From DASZWJ01 sp963813895 (GTDB lineage: Bacteria; Pseudomonadota; Gammaproteobacteria; JAURND01), in contig CAWFAS010000001.1 of assembly GCA_963813895.1 (NCBI GenBank), positions 558,001 through 622,000 on the forward strand: 64,000 nucleotides of DNA, in the 5' to 3' direction. The notes under the pieces are model-generated. The model saw only the letters and a list, made by a program, of their open reading frames with translations. It ran no database searches and was not told the origin of the DNA. Shown here one piece after another: positions 17,287 to 25,941 of the stretch. Numbering within the stretch: the stretch's first letter is position 1; every line of letters begins with the position of its first letter. A program made the translations under genes and the position numbers.

Positions 17287-17472
17287 TTAGGCTCTGTAAA
17301 ACAATAACTTATCTTTTTAGCATCCCATCTAAGACTCATCTTCGCAGGCGGGAGGGTATAGAAAAACACTTACATAGAACAACTATGCGCGCATTTTTCT
17401 ACACCCTCCCGCCTGCAAATCTGAGCCTCAGCTGGGCGCTAAAAAGATAAGTTATTGTTTTACAGAGCCTTA
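17287..17472. repeat. Family A palindromic element, copy 2
   Basis: This copy of 186 bases includes its TTA flanks. It runs in the opposite orientation to copy 1, judged by the asymmetric tip, and is nearly identical in its outer 35 bases. It lies between hemY and prfA, 34 bases from the prfA start, so any outward promoter activity would affect prfA. Confidence 0.92.
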
Positions 17473-17506
17473 TGTATATCTTAAATTCCCAGCTTGGCAA
17501 TTCACA

Positions 17507-18595
17507 ATGAAAAAAATTTTCTTACAAACCAAACTTGAATCACTGACAGAACGTCATGAAGAACTGGCGCATTTACTCGGTGATCCTCAGGTGATAGCTG
17601 ATCAGAACAGGTTCCGTTCCCTCTCCAAAGAATACGCACAATTAGAACCCATTGCCGCATCTTACAAAGCCTACATAGCTGCTACAGAATCTTTTGTTAG
17701 CGCACAAAAACTGTTAACAGAAGCTGATTCTGATATGAAGCAATTAGCAGAAGAAGAAATGACGTTACAGCAGCAGACGCTAGATTTATTGGAACAACAG
17801 CTGAAAATTTTATTACTACCTCAAGACCCCAATGATCAGCGCAATGTATTTTTAGAAATCCGCGCTGCGGCGGGGGGCGATGAAGCAGCTATTTTTGCTG
17901 GAGATCTGTTGCGCATGTATACGCGTTATGCTGAACAACAAGGCTGGAAGTTAGAAGTGATCTCGGAAAGTTCCAGTGAACAGGGTGGTTATAAGGAAGT
18001 TATCTCGCGCATTTCGGGCACGGATGTTTATGCCCGGCTTAAATTTGAGTCAGGCGCACATCGGGTGCAGCGGGTGCCTGTTACAGAAGCGCAAGGGCGA
18101 ATCCACACTTCAACTTGTACGGTAGCTATTCTTCCCGAAGTAGAGGAAGTCGATACGATTATAATTAATCCAGCCGATTTACGCGTAGATACTTATCGAG
18201 CCTCAGGCGCAGGGGGTCAACACGTCAATAGAACTGAATCTGCCATTCGTATCACGCACCTACCTACTGGCACAGTGGTGGAATGCCAGGACGAACGCTC
18301 CCAGCATAAAAATCGTGCGCGCGCTATGAGCCTATTAAATGCGCGCTTGTTAGCCAGTGAACAGGAAAAACAACGGCGCGAACGTAGTGAAACCCGCCGC
18401 AGCCTGGTGGGTACCGGTGACCGTTCCGAACGTATACGCACTTATAATTACCCCCAAGGACGAGTCACCGATCACCGCATTAACTTAACGCTGTATCAAT
18501 TAGACCAAGTCATGGAAGGGGGCTTGGCGGATGTAATTGAACCCTTAATTCGTGAATATCAGGCAGATTTGTTGGCTGAGATGTCAGGAGAATGA
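17507..18595 (+). CDS. prfA: Peptide chain release factor 1
   Basis: RF1 terminates translation at UAA and UAG. The 362-residue protein carries the codon-recognition motif PVT (the PxT tripeptide, in RVQRVPVTEAQGRIHTS) and the GGQ motif at residues 236-238 (GAGGQHVNRTESAIR) that catalyses peptidyl-tRNA hydrolysis. The PxT motif separates it from RF2 (SPF). The stop overlaps an ATG, and prmC, which methylates the GGQ glutamine, follows directly, as is usual. hemA, often upstream of prfA, is absent; a repeat element lies there instead. Confidence 0.97.
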   Translation: MKKIFLQTKLESLTERHEELAHLLGDPQVIADQNRFRSLSKEYAQLEPIAASYKAYIAATESFVSAQKLLTEADSDMKQLAEEEMTLQQQTLDLLEQQLKILLLPQDPNDQRNVFLEIRAAAGGDEAAIFAGDLLRMYTRYAEQQGWKLEVISESSSEQGGYKEVISRISGTDVYARLKFESGAHRVQRVPVTEAQGRIHTSTCTVAILPEVEEVDTIIINPADLRVDTYRASGAGGQHVNRTESAIRITHLPTGTVVECQDERSQHKNRARAMSLLNARLLASEQEKQRRERSETRRSLVGTGDRSERIRTYNYPQGRVTDHRINLTLYQLDQVMEGGLADVIEPLIREYQADLLAEMSGE

Positions 18596-18639
18596 ACATA
18601 AAAATTATGAATTATCTTGTCTTAATATGGCTGCGATGA
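18592..18639 (+). other. Possible 15-codon micro-ORF linking prfA and prmC
   Basis: An ATG overlapping the prfA stop (ATGA at 18592-18595) opens a 15-codon frame (MNIKIMNYLVLIWLR). Its stop TGA overlaps the ATG of prmC at 18636 (ATGA again). Ribosomes finishing prfA could reinitiate here and then at prmC. The AGGAG before it lies only one base from the ATG, too near for good initiation, so only reinitiation is plausible. This may be chance. Confidence 0.3.
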
Positions 18640-19472
18640 AATACATTACTGCCCTTGAACAAACCCGCAAACTGTTGCACAACACCACCAATCCGCATCT
18701 GGAAGCCCAATTGCTTGTCTCCCATATTCTGGACGTGTCCCGTAGTGTGTTAATAGCCTATCCTGAGCGACAAATGCGTCCTGAAGAATGGCTGCAAATA
18801 GAACGTTTAGGGCGGCGGCGTGCAGCGGGAGAACCTTCCGCCTATCTCCTGCAAGCAAAAGAATTTTGGACCTTATCTCTGAAAGTCACTCCAGACACGC
18901 TTATCCCTAGGCCTGAGACCGAACTATTGGTGGAACTCATTTTGCGGATTTTGCCGGAAAATAAACGACAAACTATCGCTGATTTAGGTACCGGTTCTGG
19001 CGCTGTGGCTCTGGCGATTGCTACTGAACGCCCCCATTGGCAGTTAACTGCTACTGACCAATCTCCTGCCACTTTGCAAGTGGCAAAGGAAAATGCTGCT
19101 CGATTAACATTATCCAATGTGGCTTTTTTTTGCGGATCTTGGTGTGCTGCATTACCACAACGTGGATATCATGCCATCGTCAGCAATCCACCTTATATCG
19201 CCCAAAACGATGCTCATCTCCTAAGTGGCGATTTACGATTTGAACCCGAGGCTGCTCTGGTGGCGGGAGCAGAAGGCCTTGATGCCATAGGTAGGATCAT
19301 CTCCGAATCGCCTGAGTGGTTGTTACCCAGGGGGTATTTGCTATTGGAACATGGTTACAATCAGGGCGCAGCGGTTAGGCAGCTTATGAGGGAAGGGGGA
19401 TTCAGTAAAGTGGCCACGCATCGAGATTTAGCCTCGTTGGATCGAGTGACTATGGGGTTTTGTAGTAATTAA
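18636..19472 (+). CDS. prmC: Release factor glutamine methyltransferase PrmC
   Basis: PrmC methylates the glutamine of the GGQ motif in RF1 and RF2. The protein shows the N-terminal helical RF-binding domain, IPRPETELLVELIL, the SAM motif DLGTGSGAVALAIA, and the substrate-binding NPPY (IVSNPPYIAQND). Counting from the ATG at 18636 it has 278 residues, like E. coli PrmC (277). An ATG at 18627 is also possible. The frame is open further upstream inside prfA, but that part has no family match. There is no clear ribosome-binding site, which favours coupling to prfA translation. Confidence 0.94.
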   Translation: MKYITALEQTRKLLHNTTNPHLEAQLLVSHILDVSRSVLIAYPERQMRPEEWLQIERLGRRRAAGEPSAYLLQAKEFWTLSLKVTPDTLIPRPETELLVELILRILPENKRQTIADLGTGSGAVALAIATERPHWQLTATDQSPATLQVAKENAARLTLSNVAFFCGSWCAALPQRGYHAIVSNPPYIAQNDAHLLSGDLRFEPEAALVAGAEGLDAIGRIISESPEWLLPRGYLLLEHGYNQGAAVRQLMREGGFSKVATHRDLASLDRVTMGFCSN

Positions 19473-19652
19473 CCTTTGCTCCCTATAATCCCCTCTCCCC
19501 TGGCGGGATACAGTGCTTTTCCATAAATGGGAACGAATTATTCACCAAAGCCCCCCTGGACTATCATCCTCAACAGATGCCTAAAAACCAAAATTAATAT
19601 ATAATCAGTCAAATCAGCTTAAACTCCCCCACTTATGACAACAGGTCATTAA

Positions 19653-20264
19653 ATGATTCACAAAAATCCTCCTCCAGTTGTATTAGCAAGTAATAATTTA
19701 GGTAAATTGAAGGAGTTTCGCGAAATCCTCGGAGATATCCATATCTCCATTATTCCTCAGTCTGATTTGGGCGTGCCTGAAATAGAGGAAACCGGTCTGA
19801 CTTTTGTTGAAAATGCCTTGTTAAAAGCACGTAATGCAGCAAAGCACACTGGCTTGCCCGCGTTAGCTGACGATTCCGGATTAGAAGTGGATATATTAAA
19901 TGGCGCGCCTGGCATCTATTCAGGCCGTTATGCGGGGCCTAAGGTAGATTTTGCAGAAAATCGACAAAAACTGCTTAGCGATTTAATTGCTGCTTCCGCA
20001 GAAGAGCGTACTGCTCGTTTTCAATGTGTACTTGCCTTTCTTAAACATGACCACGATCCTAGCCCACTCATTTGTCAAGGTTCCTGGGAAGGTAGCATCT
20101 TAATGACTCCCCAAGGAGACAATGGCTTCGGATATGATCCCTTATTTTTTGTGCCTTCCCACGGCTGTTCAGCAGCCCAGTTGCCATCTGCGATCAAAAA
20201 TCAAATAAGCCATCGTGCTAAGGCAATTGCACATTTAATCCAAGAGCTGCGAATCAAACTCTGA
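19653..20264 (+). CDS. rdgB: Non-canonical purine NTP pyrophosphatase RdgB/HAM1
   Basis: This house-cleaning enzyme hydrolyses dITP, ITP and XTP to monophosphates, keeping deaminated purines out of DNA. The 203-residue protein has the family marks ASNNLGKLKEFREIL at the start, PALADDSGLEVDIL with the catalytic Asp, GIYSGRYAG and GFGYDPLFFVP. Its TGA overlaps the ATG of the next gene by one base (TGATG), so rdgB may be translationally coupled to the lipid-transport operon. The upstream gap (19473-19652) holds one half of the CCCCTCTCCC-type repeat and no gene. Confidence 0.96.
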   Translation: MIHKNPPPVVLASNNLGKLKEFREILGDIHISIIPQSDLGVPEIEETGLTFVENALLKARNAAKHTGLPALADDSGLEVDILNGAPGIYSGRYAGPKVDFAENRQKLLSDLIAASAEERTARFQCVLAFLKHDHDPSPLICQGSWEGSILMTPQGDNGFGYDPLFFVPSHGCSAAQLPSAIKNQISHRAKAIAHLIQELRIKL

Positions 20265-21388
20265 TGACTACAGAGCGTAAAGCTACTATCAACGTAGATG
20301 CGCAAAACCGCGAGATACAGTGCGCTGGTAGATGGACTCTTTCCGACATTGAACCGATTGCTGATCAGATTAATAGGCTTAGGTCCAAAGTCCCAGCACA
20401 TCCAGTGATAAACGGTCAGGAAATTTCCAGTATGGATAGCGCTGGAGCCTGGGTTTTATATCAATTTACCCAGTCTCTTGAACAAAGTGGTAAAACCGTG
20501 GAGCTATCAGGTTTTAATGAAGAGCATTTGTCACTATTCAATTTAGTAAAAGAAGAAGCGCAAAAAACAAAAGAACTCCCTATCCCTCCCAAAAAACTCT
20601 GGCTGGCCGAAATTGGCAGAAAAACGATGTTCTGGGCCAATGAAGGAGTGGAGTTGCTATCTTTTTTGGGAGAATTTATCGCTACGGTGCTGAATAATTT
20701 GCGGCGTCCCGCACATATTCAGTGGCGTAGTTTTCTCAATGCAATCGATGAGACGGGGTTTAGAGCATTATTTATCGTTGGCTTATTGTGTTTTTTAATT
20801 GGTGTAGTGTTAGCTTATCAGATGGGCCAACAATTAAAAGCCTATGGCGCGAATGTTTATATTATTAGCATGTTGGGCATAGGGATACTGCAAGAGTTTG
20901 CACCGTTAATTACCGCCATAATCGTTGCTAGTCGCACCAGTTCAGCTTTTACTGCGCAGTTGGGTACCATGTTAGTTAACGAGGAAGTTGACGCTTTGCG
21001 TACCATGGGCTTATCACCGCTGAACCGTTTGGTGTTACCAAAAGTATTTGGTCTAATGGTCTCTTTGCCGCTACTAATTATTTGGGCTGATATTTTTGGT
21101 CTATTCGGCGGTATGGTTATTGCCAAACGCATGCTAGGTATAAATTTTTATAATTTTATTACGCAATTTCCTCAAGTTGTTCAATTAAGTACGTTTTTTC
21201 ATGGATTAATTAAAGGTCCAGTATTTGCCTTAATTATTGCCGGCGTTGGCTGTTTTCAAGGATTCCGTGTGTCTTATACCGCGGATAGTATTGGTAGGCA
21301 AACGACTAAAAGCGTAGTGCAAGCCATATTTTTGATCATTGTGGCGGATGCTATTTTTTCCCTTATTTTGCCCTGGCAAAGTATATAA
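20264..21388 (+). CDS. MlaE-type ABC permease with N-terminal STAS domain
   Basis: This is the membrane subunit of an MCE-type phospholipid transporter. Residues about 1-105 form a STAS-like domain (INGQEISSMDSAGAWVLYQF); in the E. coli Mla system that role is played by the separate MlaB. The MlaE permease domain follows (about 115-374), with GQQLKAYGANVYIISMLGI and the coupling-helix region LVNEEVDALRTMGLSP. Fusion of STAS and permease is known in several Mce systems. It overlaps rdgB by one base and is followed by the ATPase gene after 121 bases. Confidence 0.93.
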   Translation: MTTERKATINVDAQNREIQCAGRWTLSDIEPIADQINRLRSKVPAHPVINGQEISSMDSAGAWVLYQFTQSLEQSGKTVELSGFNEEHLSLFNLVKEEAQKTKELPIPPKKLWLAEIGRKTMFWANEGVELLSFLGEFIATVLNNLRRPAHIQWRSFLNAIDETGFRALFIVGLLCFLIGVVLAYQMGQQLKAYGANVYIISMLGIGILQEFAPLITAIIVASRTSSAFTAQLGTMLVNEEVDALRTMGLSPLNRLVLPKVFGLMVSLPLLIIWADIFGLFGGMVIAKRMLGINFYNFITQFPQVVQLSTFFHGLIKGPVFALIIAGVGCFQGFRVSYTADSIGRQTTKSVVQAIFLIIVADAIFSLILPWQSI

Positions 21389-21509
21389 TTCTGTCGTTAG
21401 CGGGTGTTGTCCTCTAAATAACCCGAGTTTGCGACGGTTTCTCCCAATGCTTACAAAAATAATGGGCTGAATCGAGTTATAATTCGCTGAATAAATTAGA
21501 GAATGAACA

Positions 21510-22325
21510 ATGACTGAACATGAAACCCCTGTGATTGAAGTTTCTGACTTAAAGAATAACCTCGGGGGACAGTGGGTTCATAACGGCCTTAACCTGAAGG
21601 TAAATAAGCGGGAAATACTCGCTATTGTCGGTGGTAGTGGGAGTGGAAAAACCACATTACTGAGAAGTATATTGATGTTAAGGCGCCCCACAGCGGGTAA
21701 TATTCGGGTATTTGGCACAGAGATTACGCATTGCTCGGTCGCTCAATCATTAGCGGTGCGTCGACGATGGGGGGTTCTGTTTCAGTATAATGCACTGTTC
21801 AGTTCCCTCACCGTGCGCGAAAATGTACGGTTTCCATTACGTACTTTTACGCATTTGCCATTAGCCATGCAAGAACAAATGGCAAATTTAAAAATCGTCA
21901 TGGCGGGATTGAGCGTGGATGCGGGAACAAAATACCCTTCGGAATTGAGTGGTGGTATGCAAAAACGCGCGGGTTTAGCGCGTGCCATTGCCTTAGATCC
22001 CGAATTGTTGATTTTGGATGAACCAACCACGGGACTGGATCCCCAAAGTGCCGAAGCATTAGATGAATTAATATTACAGTTACGCGAAGGCTTGGGGCTG
22101 ACGGTGGTGATGGTCACGCATGATATGGACTCTTTATGGCACGTTACTGATAGAGTGGCGTTTTTGGGGGAAGGCAAGGTATTAGCGGTGCTCCCTATGC
22201 CAGAGTTGGTAAAGCATCCACACCCCTTAATTCAAGCTTTTTTTAGTGGATATAGAGCTAGAAAGCCTCAAGGCAGTACAACTTCCCAAAAATATTTGAG
22301 ACCAGAGAAAAACAATGGAACCTAA
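21510..22325 (+). CDS. MlaF-type ABC transporter ATPase
   Basis: The 271-residue ATPase powers the MCE lipid transporter. Motifs are Walker A GGSGSGKTTL, the MlaF-type signature LSGGMQKRAGLARAIAL, Walker B LLILDEPTTGLDP and the H-loop VMVTHDM. A TTATAAT at about 21476 in the preceding gap could be an internal promoter -10 box. The end overlaps the MlaD gene by 11 bases, a sign of tight coupling. Confidence 0.95.
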   Translation: MTEHETPVIEVSDLKNNLGGQWVHNGLNLKVNKREILAIVGGSGSGKTTLLRSILMLRRPTAGNIRVFGTEITHCSVAQSLAVRRRWGVLFQYNALFSSLTVRENVRFPLRTFTHLPLAMQEQMANLKIVMAGLSVDAGTKYPSELSGGMQKRAGLARAIALDPELLILDEPTTGLDPQSAEALDELILQLREGLGLTVVMVTHDMDSLWHVTDRVAFLGEGKVLAVLPMPELVKHPHPLIQAFFSGYRARKPQGSTTSQKYLRPEKNNGT

Positions 22326-23109
22326 AGTCAATTACATCATTGTTGGCTCATTTGTCGTTATTTTAATGGCAATATTACTAATCGGGATCATTTGGTTATC
22401 GGCCGGCCAACGCACGGAGCATGAAATTTACATGGTCTACATGAACGAACCGGTATCTGGTTTAAGCTTGCAGGCGCCGGTAAAATTCAACGGGGTTGAT
22501 GTTGGGAATGTGAGTGATATCAATTTAAATCCCGACAATCCCCAGCAAGTTCGCTTACTGTTAGCAATTAACGAAGGCACACCAATAAACCAAAGCACCA
22601 CTGCCATGTTAATGTCGCAGGGACTTACAGGTATTACTTATGTGGGTTTAAAAGCAGAGGCAGCAAAAGCACCACCGTTAAAAGTCCTGCCAGGGAATTT
22701 ATATCCCATTATTCCTTCCACCCCCTCATTTTTAGTACAATTGAGCACGGTACTCACTACACTTTCTGATAGTACGGAAGAATTAAAAAAGGTATTAGAA
22801 AATACATTTAATTCTGAAAATCAACGGGCGATTCGTGATAGCCTACGAAATATCTCCGACATTACAGATACCTTTGCCCAGAATTCGCAACGCATTGTAG
22901 ATACATTCGATAGCGTTACCCATACCTTTCGGCAAAGTCAGGGCATAGTGCAGTCAATCACACAACAGACATTGCCTAGCATTCTGCAGATGGTTAAACA
23001 GATCAATGATGTCATGGGTAATATGCGACAGCTGACCACCACTTTAAAGAGCAATCCCAGCGCACTAGTGCGAGGACAAACTCCGCTGCCAAATGGGCCC
23101 GGGGAATAA
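22315..23109 (+). CDS. MlaD/MCE-family periplasmic lipid-binding protein
   Basis: The 264-residue protein has an N-terminal membrane anchor (about residues 7-29) and a single MCE domain (about 40-120: NEPVSGLSLQAPVKFNGVDVGNV and LTGITYVGL). A long helical region rich in Gln, Ser and Thr follows. MCE domains form hexameric rings that pass phospholipids between membranes. With the adjacent permease, ATPase and lipoprotein it forms a complete transporter, probably keeping outer-membrane lipid asymmetry. Confidence 0.93.
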   Translation: MEPKVNYIIVGSFVVILMAILLIGIIWLSAGQRTEHEIYMVYMNEPVSGLSLQAPVKFNGVDVGNVSDINLNPDNPQQVRLLLAINEGTPINQSTTAMLMSQGLTGITYVGLKAEAAKAPPLKVLPGNLYPIIPSTPSFLVQLSTVLTTLSDSTEELKKVLENTFNSENQRAIRDSLRNISDITDTFAQNSQRIVDTFDSVTHTFRQSQGIVQSITQQTLPSILQMVKQINDVMGNMRQLTTTLKSNPSALVRGQTPLPNGPGE

Positions 23110-23142
23110 CACCGTCAGCCATTTGGCTGACTGGAGAACAAA

Positions 23143-23790
23143 ATGACAAAATATCAAAGTCCATCGGTGGTGTTGCGAAAGCGAGGGATATGGGGTTGCT
23201 TAGCCATTCTGAGTATGAGTCTATTAAGTATCACCGGCTGCTCAATTCTAGGACCAGTCAAAACCCCTCCCGCCAATAACTATACTCTCAATCTGCCAGA
23301 AACCGGCAAAGCTAGGACTGCAGGCCAGGGACGCACACTTTTAGTCGCTGCACCCGTTGCCAGCCCAGGATATGACACAGCTAATATGATCTATATGATA
23401 AGACCCTATGAATTGAGTAGTTATGCCAATAATCATTGGGTCTCCCCGCCTGCAGAAATATTGGCGCCCCTGATGGAACAAAAGCTCCATAACAGTGGAT
23501 GTTTCCGTGCTGTGGCGTCCGCTCCTTTTACTGGTATTACGGATTTAACATTGGATACCCAACTATTAGTTTTGCGACAAGAGTTTATTGACAATATAAG
23601 CCAGGTGCGCCTGGTGTTATTAGCCACGATAGTCGATAGCGCCACTCAGCATGTCGTTGCGCAGCGCCGTTTTGAGTCCGTGGTTCCTACGCTACAAGCA
23701 AATCCTTATTCAGGGGTTATAGCCGCTAATCAGGCTGCTGCAACTGTTATGCGAAAATTGACAACTTTTGTGTGTCATTATGGTAATTAA
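23143..23790 (+). CDS. ABC-type transport auxiliary lipoprotein (PqiC-like)
   Basis: This 215-residue protein has a lipoprotein signal peptide with the lipobox before Cys (LLSITGC). The following domain matches the ABC_trans_aux/PqiC group found at the end of many MCE operons: YTLNLPE, RTLLVAAPVASPGYDTANMIY, YANNHWVSPPAEIL and SGCFRAV. The role is probably an outer-membrane partner that receives lipid from the MCE protein. It closes the operon; a clear hairpin terminator overlaps the stop codon. Confidence 0.9.
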   Translation: MTKYQSPSVVLRKRGIWGCLAILSMSLLSITGCSILGPVKTPPANNYTLNLPETGKARTAGQGRTLLVAAPVASPGYDTANMIYMIRPYELSSYANNHWVSPPAEILAPLMEQKLHNSGCFRAVASAPFTGITDLTLDTQLLVLRQEFIDNISQVRLVLLATIVDSATQHVVAQRRFESVVPTLQANPYSGVIAANQAAATVMRKLTTFVCHYGN

Positions 23791-23830
23791 AGAAGAATTC
23801 GAGCCGGATTCTTCTTTATTATTTCTTTAT
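23789..23830 (+). terminator. Rho-independent terminator of the MCE operon
   Basis: Arms AAAGAAGAAT (23789-23798) and ATTCTTCTTT (23808-23817) form a perfect 10-base stem around a 9-base loop, followed by a T-rich tail. The stem overlaps the TAA stop of the lipoprotein gene. Confidence 0.75.
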
Positions 23831-23905
23831 TATTTAACCAGCAAATAGCCTAAATATGATATATGCTTTTTATATGGGACAAATATTTTTAAAAGATAGA
23901 TAAAT

Positions 23906-24418
23906 ATGATGAGAAGAATAATAACCTTGGTCCTAATCGGATTGGTCTATGGGAGTTCAGCTATGGCCATGACACTTACCAGTACTGTATTTTCTAATGC
24001 GGGGAAAATTCCAGCTGTGTATACCTGCGATGGCAAAAATATACCCCCCGACTTAGAGTGGTCAGCAGTGCCGGTGGGGACTCAATCATTTGCACTCATT
24101 TTAGATGATCCAGATGCTCCAAGCGGAGTATGGACGCATTGGATCTTATTTAACATCCCCGCTAATCTAACAAATTTAACCTCCGCTAAAGAAGGTCCTA
24201 AAGGTTCAATTACAGGAAAAAATAGCTGGGGGAAAGCTCAATATAGTGGTCCTTGTCCGCCATATAACAGTACGCATCGTTATAATTTTAAACTTTATGC
24301 TGTAGATGGAACATTAAATTTACCTGCGGGCGCAACCATTGCAGAAGTAACAAGTGCACTTAAACAACATATTTTAGGACAAGGGGAATTAACGGGGAAA
24401 TATCAGAGGAGTCATTAA
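23906..24418 (+). CDS. YbhB/YbcL-family (PEBP, Raf kinase inhibitor-like) periplasmic protein
   Basis: The 170-residue protein has a signal peptide (ending near SSAMA) and the phosphatidylethanolamine-binding protein fold marks: GKNIPPDLEWSAVP, LILDDPDAPSGVWTHW, GPCPP and HRYNFKLYAVD. Bacterial members have no settled role. The next gene starts 4 bases after the stop, so the two are probably co-expressed. Confidence 0.92.
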   Translation: MMRRIITLVLIGLVYGSSAMAMTLTSTVFSNAGKIPAVYTCDGKNIPPDLEWSAVPVGTQSFALILDDPDAPSGVWTHWILFNIPANLTNLTSAKEGPKGSITGKNSWGKAQYSGPCPPYNSTHRYNFKLYAVDGTLNLPAGATIAEVTSALKQHILGQGELTGKYQRSH

Positions 24419-24421
24419 GTT

Positions 24422-24883
24422 ATGGTTGGTTTAAATTCAAAAAATACACATGTTCTGGTAGCAAATTCAAGCGAAGCAAAATTGTATAAAACAACACGAT
24501 TAGGTGAAAGAATGGATTTGATAAATGAATACATCCATCCCGAAAGCCGAGAAAAACGACTGGATTTAGTTTCCGATCGTTCAGGTCATTTTGAATCCCG
24601 CGCAACTGGCATTGGTCGCGGAGCTTTTGTTGAAAGTGATCCTAAACAAATTGAAGCGGATCGTTTTGCGCAAGAATTAGCAAAAATAGTTATAAAAATC
24701 TGCGGTGGTCATCCTGACGATAAGCTGGTTATTGTTGCTTCGCCGCATTTCCATGGATTGCTTAATAAGCATTACAACGTACAGGTTAAGGGACAAATAA
24801 CTTATAATGTAGAAAAGGATTACACCAAAATACCACTCAAACAATTAATGTCCTATTTGGGAGAATTGCCTAAATTAACTTAA
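24422..24883 (+). CDS. Host attachment protein family (baeRF-like)
   Basis: This 153-residue soluble protein matches the family named 'protein required for attachment to host cells', which is related to archaeal/bacterial eRF1-like (baeRF) domains. Landmarks are THVLVANSSEAKLYKT at the start, ADRFAQELAKIV, and DDKLVIVASPHFHGLL. Despite the name, the family's role is uncertain. It is the second gene of a two-gene unit with the PEBP gene and is followed by a palindromic repeat. Confidence 0.85.
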   Translation: MVGLNSKNTHVLVANSSEAKLYKTTRLGERMDLINEYIHPESREKRLDLVSDRSGHFESRATGIGRGAFVESDPKQIEADRFAQELAKIVIKICGGHPDDKLVIVASPHFHGLLNKHYNVQVKGQITYNVEKDYTKIPLKQLMSYLGELPKLT

Positions 24884-24898
24884 GCCGAAGATAGTCGT

Positions 24899-24974
24899 GT
24901 ATACCGAGCCGCGACTGTTAGGGAGCGTTTGTGGGAGCTGCTTTAAACGCTCCCTAACGGTCGCGGCTCGGTAC
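24899..24974. repeat. Palindromic repeat, second copy of the ftsZ-lpxC type
   Basis: An inverted repeat with arms starting ACCGAGCCGCGAC and ending GTCGCGGCTCGGTAC closely matches the element at 2702-2782, including the inner TTAGGGAGCG/CGCTCCCTAA. The loop sequence differs. It sits between convergent genes and may stop transcription from both sides. Confidence 0.88.
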
Positions 24975-24978
24975 AAAA

Positions 24979-25680
24979 CTAGTGATTTACATAATGCTGC
25001 AAGAAGGCTAGGGTTCTCTGGAACGCTACGTCAGTAGCAGCGATATTATATGTGGTTCTATCTGAATTAAAGAAGCCATGGCTTGCTTTTGGATAGATCT
25101 CGATTTGTACGTCACGTCGGCCATTGAAAGCAGCTTTAATTCGTTCCACTTGTTCAGGCGGAATGGTTTCATCTTCTTCCGCAAAATGCATAAGAATAGG
25201 GCAGTGGATTTCATTAGCTTCTTGCAAATCCTCAGCAATACGGCCACCATAAAATGTTACACAAGCACTGAGGGGATATTTTGCTGCAGCAAGATAGGCT
25301 AGTCTGCCGCCTAGGCAAAAACCTAATCCGATTATTTTATTCTGACAATTCGGGTTTGCCCGCAAATGTGTAATGGCGGTATTGATATCCGCTAACCCCA
25401 ACTCGATATCAAATTGATGGTAATAATTAAAAGCGTCTTCAAGATCTTTCCCGGTATAACCCAATTGTACTCCCGGCTTTAAACGCCAAAACAAGTCTGG
25501 CACTAGCACATTATAACCAGCTGCAGCAAAACGATCAGCGCAGGTCCTCATGCTTTTGTTTACCCCAAAAATTTCCTGCAGCATAATGATGCCCGGCCCG
25601 GTAGTTATTTTTGAGGGGGCGAAATAGCTGGTGGCAAGAAAGCCTTGATTATCTGAATGGGTTGCGATGGATTCGGACAT
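24979..25680 (-). CDS. Dienelactone hydrolase family protein
   Basis: The 233-residue alpha/beta hydrolase has the DLH catalytic set: nucleophile Cys in GLGFCLGGRLAYLAA, Asp in EEDETIPPEQ and His in KASHGFFNS. The N-terminal GPGIIMLQEIFGVN is also typical. Members cleave dienelactones or other small esters, and the natural substrate here is unknown. A ribosome-binding site (AAGGAGAT) precedes the ATG. The gap to the next gene (25681-25941) contains no recognisable gene. Confidence 0.93.
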   Translation of the reverse strand: MSESIATHSDNQGFLATSYFAPSKITTGPGIIMLQEIFGVNKSMRTCADRFAAAGYNVLVPDLFWRLKPGVQLGYTGKDLEDAFNYYHQFDIELGLADINTAITHLRANPNCQNKIIGLGFCLGGRLAYLAAAKYPLSACVTFYGGRIAEDLQEANEIHCPILMHFAEEDETIPPEQVERIKAAFNGRRDVQIEIYPKASHGFFNSDRTTYNIAATDVAFQRTLAFLQHYVNH

Positions 25681-25941
25681 GGTGGTGATCTCCTTAAACT
25701 CATAAAACTATCTCGCCGCGATGGCGAGGATAAGTGCTGGGGATTTGTCCTCAGCTTTTCTTTGGTCAATATACTCAAAGCGTTTGAAATTTATCCGCAT
25801 TCCATCATTAGGTGGAAACGGTAACTGCTCGACGTACGAGTAGTTACCTGGAAACAATCATTTTCTCAATCTCACCTTAAAAAATCTACTATTTGTGTCT
25901 GTTCTGATGAAGTGGCCAAACGCTTGCATCAATCTTACATT

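Noticed and set aside
17507..18595. Release factor 2
   Set aside because: The PxT motif is PVT and the SPF motif of RF2 is absent; no programmed frameshift is present.
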